Shown: positions 25,342 through 33,173 of the stretch, piece after piece | Layout: each line of letters starts with the position of its first letter | How positions within the stretch are numbered: position 1 is the first letter of the stretch | Source: Bryobacteraceae bacterium | Lineage (GTDB): Bacteria > Acidobacteriota > Terriglobia > Bryobacterales > Bryobacteraceae | DNA length: 35,598 nt | Direction of reading: 5' to 3' | NCBI GenBank assembly: GCA_025928545.1 | Contig: JAICJH010000067.1 | Coordinates: forward strand, 1-35,598 | Position numbers and translations under genes: made by a program | The notes under the pieces: model-generated | Database searches by the model: none | What the model was told of the DNA's origin: nothing | What the model saw: the letters and a program-made list of their open reading frames with translations, nothing else

Positions 25342-26673
25342 TTGATCGCAACGATTGCTGCTGAGAACGCCACTCATGCCAGTACGCTGGCGCTGAAGAT
25401 ATCGAACCGGACTGCCCGAGTCGGAATCGTAGGTCTTGGATACGTAGGCCTCCCCTTAGCGCTGGAATTCGCCAAGGCCGGATTTTCGGTTACCGGGATC
25501 GACCTTGTCCATTCCAAAGTCGACACCATCAACGCGGGCGGATCGTACATCCAGGATGTGCCGGCAGCCGAGGTGGCCGCATTGGTCGACCAGGGGAAGC
25601 TCCGCGCCACGACCGATTTCGGGTTGATTGCCGAGTTGGATACAGTCAACATCTGCGTCCCGACCCCGCTGCGGAAGACTAAGGATCCCGACATGAGTTA
25701 CATCGTGTCGGCATGCCAGGAAATCGCAAAAGCGTTTCATCCGGGCATGCTCGCAATTCTCGAATCCACGACTTACCCCGGCACTACCGACGAGTTGGTT
25801 CTGCCGATGTTATCTAACTCCGGCTTGCAGGTAGGGCGTGACTATTTTTTGTGTTTTTCTCCCGAACGCGTCGATCCGGGGAATCCCAATTTTCAGACCC
25901 GGAATATCCCCAAGGTCGTAGGTGGCGTCACTCCGACCTGCACGGAGATGGGTGCGCTGTTCTATGCTCAGGCCCTCCAGAAGGTGGTTCCCGTCCGGTC
26001 CACCCAGGTCGCCGAGATGGTGAAGTTGCTCGAAAACACTTTCCGGATGATCAATATCGGACTCGTGAACGAGCTCGCCATCATGTGCGACCGGATGGGC
26101 ATCAACATCTGGGAAGTCATCGATGCGGCCGCGACCAAGCCGTTCGGCTTTATGCCGTTTTATCCCGGCCCCGGCCTGGGCGGCCACTGCATCCCGATCG
26201 ACCCGTTTTATCTCTCGTGGAAAACCAAACAGGCGGGCATCGAAGCGCGCTTCATCGAGCTCGCCGGCTACATCAACGGGCAGATGCCGCACTTCGTTGT
26301 CGAGAAGATCCAGAACGCGCTGAACGAACATGGAAAGGCCGTGAAAGGCTCCCGCATCCATATTCTCGGCGTGGCATACAAGCGCGATATCGATGACGTC
26401 AGGGAATCCCCGGCACTCGATATCATTCACCTCCTCCGGCGAAGGGGCGCCACTGTCACGTACAGCGACCCGTACGTTCCCTCGATCCGCATCGAAGACG
26501 AACTTCTTTTCTCGACCGACGCTGCCGCCGCAGTCTCGCAGACCGACTGCGCGGCCATCGTCACCGATCACTCCAACGTCGACCATCGAGCCTTGGCCGC
26601 GATCGCCCCGCTCGTCGTCGACACTCGCAACGCTTTACGCGGTGTCACAGGCGCCCACATCGTTCGACTGTAG
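25342..26673 (+). CDS. wbpA: Nucleotide-sugar dehydrogenase (UDP-GlcNAc/UDP-ManNAc 6-dehydrogenase type)
   Basis: The TTG start is supported by a GGAG site eight bases upstream. The 443-residue product has the NAD-binding GLGYVGLPLA at 31-40, the catalytic cysteine Cys283 in GPGLGGHCIPIDPFY, and the C-terminal sugar-binding domain (GVAYKRDIDDVRESPA). The GGHCIPIDP form marks the WbpA/WecC branch, which oxidises UDP-GlcNAc or UDP-ManNAc to the uronic acid with two NAD+. A UDP-GlcNAc 2-epimerase at 33174-34277 would supply UDP-ManNAc, so a WecC-type activity is equally possible. WbpA-type genes are regular members of XrtA EPS clusters. It follows the kinase gene closely. Confidence 0.9.
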   Translation: MIATIAAENATHASTLALKISNRTARVGIVGLGYVGLPLALEFAKAGFSVTGIDLVHSKVDTINAGGSYIQDVPAAEVAALVDQGKLRATTDFGLIAELDTVNICVPTPLRKTKDPDMSYIVSACQEIAKAFHPGMLAILESTTYPGTTDELVLPMLSNSGLQVGRDYFLCFSPERVDPGNPNFQTRNIPKVVGGVTPTCTEMGALFYAQALQKVVPVRSTQVAEMVKLLENTFRMINIGLVNELAIMCDRMGINIWEVIDAAATKPFGFMPFYPGPGLGGHCIPIDPFYLSWKTKQAGIEARFIELAGYINGQMPHFVVEKIQNALNEHGKAVKGSRIHILGVAYKRDIDDVRESPALDIIHLLRRRGATVTYSDPYVPSIRIEDELLFSTDAAAAVSQTDCAAIVTDHSNVDHRALAAIAPLVVDTRNALRGVTGAHIVRL

Positions 26674-27280
26674 GCCGGTGTGGAAAGCCAGTGGAAAACT
26701 GGGTCGGAAAATTCCAGTACTAGAACGCAGCGGAGTCTGTCGCGTGCTCAGGCGAGGCCTCACGTTCAACCAATCGAAGCTCTTCTTTCGCGCCCCGACT
26801 ACAGAGATAGCCCGCCGCCGCGCAATCGGAACCAGCCGCCAACTTCATCTGAGGACCGCGCCCAGCGCGGCTTTGACGAATTCTTCACCACCGTTTGTGA
26901 GTCGAGAAATTGGGAACCGATGCGCTCGAATCCATCGAGTGAGTGGATCGCATCAAAACAGGCGAGCCTAGGATAACCCTGACCAATACCAGTACTTTCC
27001 GTTCTAAAGTCTGAGACCGTTTTGCGGTTCTCCCTCTTGACGACCGATATAGTTGCACCATATCCTAATCACCTCTGCCAAAGTTTTGGTCGAAAAGATA
27101 TTGGCCTCGATCCCAAAAATCGGATCGCCAAAAAACGGTGAATCTGGATTTTGGTTTGGGGCTTGGGCGACCTGAAGTTTGGCGTTAAGGTAAAAACCCT
27201 CGGCAAATTGTACGAGCCGCTTCGGGGATTTGGACCGCGGGATGGTCCAGTGTTGTTGGAGGATTTGGAGGGATGCAGAT
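26674..27280 (+). other. 607-base non-coding stretch before the prsR-like gene
   Basis: No open frame here has protein-like composition or a ribosome site. The eight bases ccagtact occur twice (26714-26721 and 26989-26996), each near a second element of the type ttcta (tagaac and gttcta). A short stem ccagt-ggaaa-actgg lies at 26688-26702 without a T-run. The last 300 bases are richer in AT. The stretch presumably contains the regulator's promoter but no sigma-54 match of the quality seen elsewhere. It may hold a leader RNA or remnants of a lost gene. Confidence 0.5.
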
Positions 27281-28744
27281 ATGAAGAATGGACGAACCAT
27301 TCTCGTTGGCGAAGACGAACTTGAAGTACGCGGTTATCTGGAAATGGCATTGAAGTGCCTCGGATACTCCGTCGAATTGGCTCAGGACGGCGATGAAGTA
27401 TTGGCCTGTCTCCAGTCCTCGCAATCCGATTTCGCAGCCGTCATTTTGGACATCATGATGCCGAATCGCGACGGGATGGATACGTTGCGGGAAATCCGGC
27501 GTCTGGACCCCACCCTACCCGTGATCATCGTTTCCGGCGCGGCGTCGACCTTGAACGTCGTCACCGCCATGAAAACGGGCGCAACCGACTTTCTGTGCAA
27601 GCCCGTCGCACATGAAGATCTGCGGAAAGCTGTAACCCGAGCTTTGCAGGGCGTTGGTGCGCGGCTGGCCCCACTCCCTCGGAATTCCGCTCCGGCATCC
27701 AAGGCCTTCCTGGGACGAAATGCCCGAATGAAGGAGATTCATTCGCTGGTTGGGCAGATCGGCTGGTCGGAAGCGCCGGTATTGATCCAGGGAGAGACCG
27801 GCAGCGGCAAGGAAGTGATTGCCCGCGAGCTACACGCCCAATCGCCTCGCGCGAGTAAGCCCTTCCTGAAGCTCAATTGTGCGGCGCTCCCCTCGGAGCT
27901 CGTCGAAAGCGAGCTATTCGGCTACGAACGCGGCGCATTCACCGGCGCGTTTCAGAAGAAAGCCGGTTTGTTCGAGATGGCCGACGGCGGCACGATTCTC
28001 CTGGACGAAATCGGCGACATGGACGTGCGGCTGCAAGCTAAGCTCCTCCAGGTCCTGCAGGATCACGAATTCCAGCGCATCGGCGGCAAAGAAACCATCA
28101 AAGTGGATGTCCGCGTTATGGCGGCCACTCACCGCGATCTGGAAATCGGCATCGCTGAACGAAATTTCCGCGAGGATCTCTACTATCGCCTGAATGTCAT
28201 CAACATCGTGCTGCCTCCCCTTCGGGAGCGCACCGAAGACATCATTCCGATGGCCGAGTTCCTGATGAAAAAACATGCACCCCAGGGAGCGGCCACTCCG
28301 ATCATCACCACCGACCTGCGGCATGCCATGCTCGGTCACCGTTGGCCCGGAAATGTTCGCGAGCTGGAAAACTTCATCCGAAAATATCTCATCCTGAAGG
28401 ATCCCGAGCTGCTTGGACGCGAGTTGCGCTCCAAAATGGTCCGCAAGGCGCTCACAAGCTCGCCCTTGCCGGATGCGCATGGGGCACCGGCGGAGAATCC
28501 CGCGGCGACTCCCATCCTGGAGCAGGTGACCAAAGCCAAGCAACAGGCGGAAACCGAGGCCATTCTGGCCGCCCTGAACTCCACCCGCTGGAATCGAAAG
28601 CAGGCCGCTGTCCTCCTGAAGATCGACTACAAGGCGCTGCTCTATAAAATGAAGAAACTCGGCGTGGAGGACAAGCAGGCGGCATTCCCGGCCCCCGCCC
28701 CGCCGGCTCCCGCTAAGGTCGCCGCCATGGGGGGTAATGGGTAG
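27281..28744 (+). CDS. prsR: NtrC-family sigma-54-dependent response regulator (PrsR-like)
   Basis: From ATG 27281, with GGAGGG eight bases upstream, the product has 487 residues in three domains. The receiver (about 5-120) has acidic residues in VGEDE and phospho-acceptor Asp57 in VILDIMMPNRDG. The AAA+ domain (about 145-375) has Walker A GETGSGKE (171-178), the sigma-54-contacting GAFTGA loop (218-223) and Walker B LLDE (240-243). The C-terminal Fis-type helix-turn-helix is at about 435-475 (RKQAAVLLKIDYKALLYKMKK). An intact GAFTGA loop means it activates sigma-54 promoters. PEP-CTERM loci encode such a regulator, PrsR. It is the obvious candidate driver of the sigma-54-like sites listed here. 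A Pro/Ala-rich tail follows the DNA-binding domain. Confidence 0.9.
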   Translation: MKNGRTILVGEDELEVRGYLEMALKCLGYSVELAQDGDEVLACLQSSQSDFAAVILDIMMPNRDGMDTLREIRRLDPTLPVIIVSGAASTLNVVTAMKTGATDFLCKPVAHEDLRKAVTRALQGVGARLAPLPRNSAPASKAFLGRNARMKEIHSLVGQIGWSEAPVLIQGETGSGKEVIARELHAQSPRASKPFLKLNCAALPSELVESELFGYERGAFTGAFQKKAGLFEMADGGTILLDEIGDMDVRLQAKLLQVLQDHEFQRIGGKETIKVDVRVMAATHRDLEIGIAERNFREDLYYRLNVINIVLPPLRERTEDIIPMAEFLMKKHAPQGAATPIITTDLRHAMLGHRWPGNVRELENFIRKYLILKDPELLGRELRSKMVRKALTSSPLPDAHGAPAENPAATPILEQVTKAKQQAETEAILAALNSTRWNRKQAAVLLKIDYKALLYKMKKLGVEDKQAAFPAPAPPAPAKVAAMGGNG

Positions 28745-28753
28745 CCAATTGCT
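28738..28753 (+). promoter_or_regulatory. Sigma-54-type promoter before the UDP-glucose dehydrogenase gene
   Basis: The sequence TGGGTAGCCAATTGCT overlaps the stop codon of the prsR-like gene. It has GG-N10-GC spacing and a perfect TTGCT box. The predicted start near 28764 gives a 23-base leader that contains the GGAG ribosome site. Confidence 0.65.
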
Positions 28754-28786
28754 TTAAGGTTTCCTCGTCATCGGAGAAAACCTGAG

Positions 28787-30301
28787 ATGCCCTTACACGC
28801 TGCCCCGGACGATACGTGTGCCCAGACGTGCCCGCCCCTCGAAATCACCGTCATCGGTGCGGGCTATGTAGGCCTCGTAACAGGCGCTTGTCTCGCATAT
28901 ATCGGCCACCATGTCACGTGCGTCGATTCGAATGGCGCCAAAATCGCCGAACTCCTCAATGGCGCCATCCCTATCTATGAGCCGCACCTGGTCGAACTGA
29001 TCGCTTTGGCCCGCCAGAGAGGCGGTATTGAATTCACCACCGATCCGGCGGACAGCGTAAAGCGAAGCGACGTCGTTTTCATCGCGGTCGGAACGCCGCC
29101 ACTGGCTACGGGCGCTTCCGATCTTCGTTTCGTCGAAGCGGCGGCCCGCCAAATTGGCAGCGCCATGGACGCCAGCCGGCGCCGCGTGATCGTCAACAAA
29201 TCGACCGTACCGATCGGCAGCGGAAACCTGGTGGGAATGCTGGTCCGGGACGGAGCCACTCACGACCCCGAAATCCAATTCGCTGTCGCAAGCAATCCCG
29301 AATTCCTACGTGAAGGAAGCGCGATCTCGGATTCGCTCTTTCCGGATCGTATCGTCGTCGGCGCCGACGATCCCGAAACGCACGCCATCATGGAACTGTT
29401 GTACCGGCCGATTTTAGACCAGAGCTTCATTGCTCCCCCGTTCCTCGAGCGCCCGGCCGGCCTCAATCCCGTACCTCTCGTCAAAACGACGCTGCCCAGC
29501 GCGGAAATGGTAAAGTACGCGGCCAACGCATTTCTCGCGATGAAGATCAGTTTTGCGAACGAAATCGCAAATATCTGCGAACGAGTGGGGGCGGAGGTTG
29601 CGGATGTGACGCTGGGAATCGGACTCGACTCGCGAATCGGCGGCCGTTTCCTAAGCGCCGGAATCGGATGGGGCGGCAGTTGTTTCGGGAAGGATCTCCA
29701 ATCGCTCACCCACACCGCCGCTGAATATGGGTGTAAGTCCCTGCTCCTGGATGCCACCCAGGAAGTGAACCGCCGCCAACGGCAGTTGATTATTCAAAAG
29801 CTCCAAGAGCGTCTGAAAATTTTGAAAGGCCGCACCATCGGCCTTCTGGGTTTGGCTTTCAAACCGGAAACGGACGATCTCCGGGATGCGCCGAGCCTGA
29901 CGATCGCAAAACGCCTGCAGGAGATGGGCGCCCGTGTGCGCGCTTATGACCCGGTTGCAATGGATGCCTGCAAACGCGAATATCCGGAGTTGGCTATTCA
30001 CTATTGCAATTCGGTCGAGGAACTTGCCGACAATGCCGATGCCCTGGTGCTTGTGACGGAGTGGGCCGATTTTCAAGAACTCAGCTTTCCGGCGCTCGCT
30101 TCCCGCATGAGGGGGTCCGTAATCGTCGATGGGCGGAATGCATTCAATGCGGATGACGTTCGCAGCGCGGGCTTCGACTACTGTGGGATCGGGCGGGGAA
30201 CGCAGCGCGTCGCGGTTGTCCGAAGGATCCGTTCCGAGGCGTCGCGTGAAACCGGTCCTGACGTTGTAAGTCGTCCCGCGGCGAAATCCGCCGGCGGATA
30301 A
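28787..30301 (+). CDS. ugd: UDP-glucose 6-dehydrogenase
   Basis: The 504-residue product has the NAD-binding VIGAGYVGLVTGACLA near residue 22, the NKSTVPIGSG and NPEFLREGSAI motifs of the family, catalytic Cys299 in GWGGSCFGKDLQSL, and the C-terminal domain with GLAFKPETDDLRDAPS. The GGSCFGKD form marks the Ugd/TuaD branch, which converts UDP-glucose to UDP-glucuronate for capsule or EPS synthesis. It is longer than usual (about 440-460) because of extra residues at both ends and a short insertion (about 216-232). It appears to be transcribed alone from its own promoter and converges on the second PilZ gene. Confidence 0.93.
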   Translation: MPLHAAPDDTCAQTCPPLEITVIGAGYVGLVTGACLAYIGHHVTCVDSNGAKIAELLNGAIPIYEPHLVELIALARQRGGIEFTTDPADSVKRSDVVFIAVGTPPLATGASDLRFVEAAARQIGSAMDASRRRVIVNKSTVPIGSGNLVGMLVRDGATHDPEIQFAVASNPEFLREGSAISDSLFPDRIVVGADDPETHAIMELLYRPILDQSFIAPPFLERPAGLNPVPLVKTTLPSAEMVKYAANAFLAMKISFANEIANICERVGAEVADVTLGIGLDSRIGGRFLSAGIGWGGSCFGKDLQSLTHTAAEYGCKSLLLDATQEVNRRQRQLIIQKLQERLKILKGRTIGLLGLAFKPETDDLRDAPSLTIAKRLQEMGARVRAYDPVAMDACKREYPELAIHYCNSVEELADNADALVLVTEWADFQELSFPALASRMRGSVIVDGRNAFNADDVRSAGFDYCGIGRGTQRVAVVRRIRSEASRETGPDVVSRPAAKSAGG

Positions 30302-30319
30302 CTGGCAGGCATCAAGTTT

Positions 30320-30661
30320 TCACGCCATTCGAAAGGCGCCCGCGTCAATTCTGACGGCGGCGAGTTTCCCGTGAGTGCGGACAATCTGCCCGAACGCATG
30401 GAGGTGCATCGGCGGGAGCCCTTTGTTCGCCACCCATGGAATAACCATCTCGATGGCGATTCCGATTTCCAAATTTTGGGGCTCACATTCCAACATTAGG
30501 CCCGTCTGGGAGATATTTACCATCCGGCCATAGAATGGATATCCGTTTTCTGCTTCCGTTGCTTCCCTTGCGGGCCGGAAACGAACTTGCGCCTCCACGT
30601 GGTACCGTCTAGCGGTTCGCCTGTCGCCTTCCCCGGATTTCGCTTTCTGTGAATGTGCCAA
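30320..30661 (-). CDS. PilZ-domain protein (second c-di-GMP receptor)
   Basis: A TTG start with AAGGAT about eight bases upstream gives a 113-residue single-domain protein. The PilZ signature is visible as a basic motif (DRRTARRYHVEA, residues 13-24) and NISQTG at 49-54, followed by strands ending in LAAVRID. It converges on ugd with 18 bases between the stops. The two PilZ genes differ strongly in sequence and are not recent duplicates. Its role is probably to bind c-di-GMP and adjust a neighbouring EPS or motility function. No partner domain is present in the protein itself. Confidence 0.82.
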   Translation of the reverse strand: MAHSQKAKSGEGDRRTARRYHVEAQVRFRPAREATEAENGYPFYGRMVNISQTGLMLECEPQNLEIGIAIEMVIPWVANKGLPPMHLHAFGQIVRTHGKLAAVRIDAGAFRMA

Positions 30662-30730
30662 TTACGAGATCCTTCAAACGCGATTATCCGCTGCGGGTGG
30701 GGCGTTTACCAGTTGACGCAGAAAGTTTCC

Positions 30731-30761
30731 GTCCTAAAACGCAAATCTTTGGTACTAGGAC
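30731..30761. promoter_or_regulatory. Inverted repeat GTCCTA-N19-TAGGAC, possible activator site
   Basis: Two perfect six-base half-sites (30731-30736 and 30756-30761) lie about 85-115 bases upstream of the sigma-54-like site at 30845. That is a normal distance for an NtrC-type activator binding site. No second copy with the same spacing was found elsewhere, so the call is tentative. Confidence 0.3.
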
Positions 30762-30844
30762 TTAAACACATTAATTTGCCTTGTGTTTTTAAATTTTTCT
30801 CATCCCGTAACTCGTCTTTTGTCATTCTGCACACGTTAGACACG

Positions 30845-30860
30845 TGGAATATGAATTGCT
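30845..30860 (+). promoter_or_regulatory. Sigma-54-type promoter before the degenerate receiver gene
   Basis: The sequence TGGAATATGAATTGCT has GG-N10-GC spacing and a perfect TTGCT box. The predicted start near 30871 gives a 72-base leader. The surrounding 281-base gap (30662-30942) is clearly AT-richer than its neighbours and holds no gene. Confidence 0.65.
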
Positions 30861-30942
30861 GTATTTTCCTCTGGGGAACCCTCCGGATAATTGTGCCGGG
30901 GGAGAAGTATTAACGTACTGATAACTTAAACATTGCGGTTGC

Positions 30943-31350
30943 GTGGGGGAAGAACCCCTTCTGAAAACAGCCCTTATTCTCGATGACGATTTAGGGTTCG
31001 TGTTCTGGCTCGGGCATATGCTCGATGAGAGTCAGTTCTCGGCCGTACCCGCCCGAAGTGTTTCCGATGCCGCACTTCTCATGTTGCAGCTCGACCTCAC
31101 CGTGGAGTTGCTGATCATTAATCCAGCGCTGTCCGGTGGTCTCGAATTCATTGCCGCTTCGCACCGGCAACACAAAGAAATCCGCGTAATCGCAATTTTG
31201 ACCGATCCCCAGCAGGTCCTCAGCATTCCCGGCGTGGACGCCGCCCATCCTAAACCCGTCACGTTCGACGATGACGCATTGGCCGGTTGGATGAACTGCA
31301 TTGAGCGCGTCCTCGCAGGCCATCACATCGAGAGCAGCACTCCCAATTAG
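30943..31350 (+). CDS. Orphan degenerate response-regulator receiver protein
   Basis: The 135-residue product has the fold of a stand-alone receiver: an acidic start (LILDDDLGFV, residues 11-20) and a conserved lysine region (HPKPV, Lys104). The phospho-acceptor position after the third strand reads LIINPAL, so Asn60 replaces aspartate and phosphorylation at the usual site should not occur. It has no output domain. It may act as a phosphorylation-independent adaptor or decoy. The GTG start has no ribosome site, so the true start may be a few codons away. It ends 51 bases before the YdcF-like gene and may be co-transcribed with it. Confidence 0.7.
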   Translation: MGEEPLLKTALILDDDLGFVFWLGHMLDESQFSAVPARSVSDAALLMLQLDLTVELLIINPALSGGLEFIAASHRQHKEIRVIAILTDPQQVLSIPGVDAAHPKPVTFDDDALAGWMNCIERVLAGHHIESSTPN

Positions 31351-31401
31351 CGTCATCCGGTTCAAAGGCTCTTCCGATGCGGGCCGTTATACTGGTCCCG
31401 A

Positions 31402-32124
31402 ATGACATACATTGAGCCCCTGCTATCGCTGTTTCTCACGTTGTGTGTCGTCGCATGTGTACGGCGTTGCCGCGATTCAAGGAGCAGAAGAATGCTCGCG
31501 ATCGGAGTCGCGGGATTGTTTCTGATTTCCTGGCCCCCCACCGAATGGCTCCTATCCCGACCGCTCGAGGGCGCATACCCCGTCCGCCCCTTCCGGCCGG
31601 TGGTTAAACCCGCAGCTCTCGTCGTTCTCGGGAGCGCGTCTGCTCCGCCGGATCGCGGGCGTCCATACCCGCTTGCCAATACCGATACGTTTGAGCACTC
31701 CATGCTGGCCGCGTGGATCTACAACGAGATCGGCCCCATGCCGGTGCTTGCCTGCGAGGGAGGTCACGCCCCTCATGCTTCCGTCATGCGGGAACTGCTC
31801 CGGGGAGCCGGCGTCGCCGATGACTTCATCTGGACTGAGGAGATGTCCCTCAACACGCACCAAAACGCCGTATTCGGGGCGAAAATTCTGCGGCAGCACG
31901 GCATTCGGCAGATCGCTCTGGTGACGGATGCCCACAGTATGCGCCGCGCGGCCGCCTGTTTCCGCAAAGAGGGACTCGAAGTGATTCCCGCGCCCTGTCA
32001 GTTTGGTCAGATTGAATTGTCGGCTGACGATCTACTCCCGAACTGGAAAGCAATTCGCCGCAGCGAACGTAATTTGCACGAACTCCTGGCCTTAGGCTGG
32101 TATTGCCTGCGAGGCTGGATCTGA
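31402..32124 (+). CDS. YdcF/DUF218-family membrane protein
   Basis: The 240-residue product has two N-terminal membrane segments (about 5-20 and 31-51, ending SWPPTEWLLSRPL) followed by a DUF218 domain: ALVVLGSAS, then CEGGHA, EEMSLNTHQNA (the family's SxNTxxNA motif) and LVTDAHSMRRAAACF. This family includes ElyC and SanA-like proteins linked to envelope polysaccharide metabolism, but the reaction is unsettled. Such genes are common in EPS clusters. It follows the receiver-like gene by 51 bases. A weak sigma-54-like match just before it was not accepted. Confidence 0.87.
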   Translation: MTYIEPLLSLFLTLCVVACVRRCRDSRSRRMLAIGVAGLFLISWPPTEWLLSRPLEGAYPVRPFRPVVKPAALVVLGSASAPPDRGRPYPLANTDTFEHSMLAAWIYNEIGPMPVLACEGGHAPHASVMRELLRGAGVADDFIWTEEMSLNTHQNAVFGAKILRQHGIRQIALVTDAHSMRRAAACFRKEGLEVIPAPCQFGQIELSADDLLPNWKAIRRSERNLHELLALGWYCLRGWI

Positions 32125-32150
32125 GCATTGGGCCCAAAAACGGGCATGTT

Positions 32151-32166
32151 TGGCCCGGAAGATGCT
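32151..32166 (+). promoter_or_regulatory. Sigma-54-type promoter before the deacetylase-epimerase-VanZ operon
   Basis: The sequence TGGCCCGGAAGATGCT matches TGGC-N8-TGCT with GG-N10-GC spacing. The predicted start near 32177 is just before the small frame at 32183 and about 118 bases before the deacetylase start. Confidence 0.65.
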
Positions 32167-32182
32167 CTAACGACAGCTCTAA

Positions 32183-32284
32183 ATGACCCTGCGAGAACGC
32201 ATCGGCGATGCCATCGTACTGGGGCTGGTGTCCTTGCTCTACTCCGCGGCCGTATTGCTGCTGAAACGCCGCCGCACAGCGTGA
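32183..32284 (+). CDS. Possible 33-residue single-pass membrane peptide
   Basis: An ATG-TGA frame of 34 codons lies between the promoter at 32151 and the deacetylase start at 32295. The peptide has a charged start (MTLRERIG), a hydrophobic helix (DAIVLGLVSLLYSAAVLLL) and a strongly basic end (KRRR), the pattern of a small inner-membrane protein. The gap to the next start is 10 bases. There is no clear ribosome site, and with a start near 32177 the leader would be about six bases. It may be a leader peptide or chance. Confidence 0.4.
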   Translation: MTLRERIGDAIVLGLVSLLYSAAVLLLKRRRTA

Positions 32285-32294
32285 GCCGCCCGGG

Positions 32295-33152
32295 ATGCTG
32301 AACGCCCTCACCATCGACTTAGAAGAATACTTCCACCCGACGGAAGTTCAGCCGTTCGTTACAAGTGAGGAATGGTCGAACCTCCCGTCCAGGGTCGTCG
32401 CCCAGACGAATGACCTTCTCGATCTTCTCGCCTCACGCAATTCGAAAGCTACGTTTTTTGTCCTCGGCTGGGTAGCCGAAAGGCAGCCGGCTCTCATCCG
32501 CGCCATCGCCGGCGCCGGGCATGAGATCGCCTGTCACAGCTATGCGCACCAACTGATCTACCGTCTGACCCCGGAGGCGTTCCGGCGCGACACCCAGCGG
32601 GCCGTGGCGGCCATCGCGGATGCCGTCGGCATCACCCCAAGAATTTATCGGGCGCCGAGCTATTCCATAACGCGCGACTCCATGTGGGCGCTGGAAGTGC
32701 TCGTGGAGTGCGGGTTCACGCATGATTCGAGCATCTATCCGATCTCCCACGATCGTTATGGGATTCCGGGCTCCGAACGTCACCCGCATACCATTGCGAC
32801 GCCAGCCGGTCCTATTGTCGAAGTCCCCATCGCTACCGCGGAGCTCTCCGGCGGCAAAGTCATTCCTATCGGCGGCGGCGGCTATTTGCGGCTCCTCCCG
32901 TACCGCTATACGGCGGCAGGCATCCGGCGGGTCAATTTCAAAGAGCACAAGCCGGTGTGCATCTACTTTCATCCCTGGGAGATCGACGCCGGGCAACCGC
33001 GCCTCGCCACCGGCACGATCGCGCGGGCACGCACCTATTGCGGGCTCGGACGGATGCGCCGCAAACTCGACCAGCTCCTTGCGGATTTTCAGTTTTCAAC
33101 ATTCGCTCGCGTTTACGGCCAAGTCACCCAGCCGACACATGCAGGCGCGTAA
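32295..33152 (+). CDS. XrtA-system-type polysaccharide deacetylase
   Basis: The 285-residue product belongs to carbohydrate esterase family 4. Visible NodB motifs are TIDLEEYFH (Asp8), KATFFVLGWVAE, the metal ligands His81 and His85 in CHSYAHQ, and RAPSYSIT. The NALTIDLEEYFHPT opening and the YFHPWEID end are typical of the deacetylase found in PEP-CTERM/XrtA EPS clusters. It should remove acetyl groups from N-acetylated sugars of the EPS. No signal peptide is present, as in that subfamily. It heads an operon with the epimerase (21-base gap) and VanZ-like genes. Confidence 0.92.
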   Translation: MLNALTIDLEEYFHPTEVQPFVTSEEWSNLPSRVVAQTNDLLDLLASRNSKATFFVLGWVAERQPALIRAIAGAGHEIACHSYAHQLIYRLTPEAFRRDTQRAVAAIADAVGITPRIYRAPSYSITRDSMWALEVLVECGFTHDSSIYPISHDRYGIPGSERHPHTIATPAGPIVEVPIATAELSGGKVIPIGGGGYLRLLPYRYTAAGIRRVNFKEHKPVCIYFHPWEIDAGQPRLATGTIARARTYCGLGRMRRKLDQLLADFQFSTFARVYGQVTQPTHAGA

Positions 33153-33173
33153 GATGACCGCCAACGGATTGCA

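Noticed and set aside
26680..26976. 98-codon frame after the sugar dehydrogenase
   Set aside because: Ser/Arg/Pro-rich low-complexity translation, no ribosome site and no recognisable motif.
30653..30913. 86-codon frame across the AT-rich gap
   Set aside because: It overlaps the PilZ start and the sigma-54-like promoter and has no ribosome site or protein-like pattern.
31366..31381. Sigma-54 promoter before the YdcF-like gene (AGGCTCTTCCGATGCG)
   Set aside because: Only GG-N10-GC is kept. It lacks the T before GG and the final A/T. Weak matches at 26911 and 27225 were dropped for the same reason.
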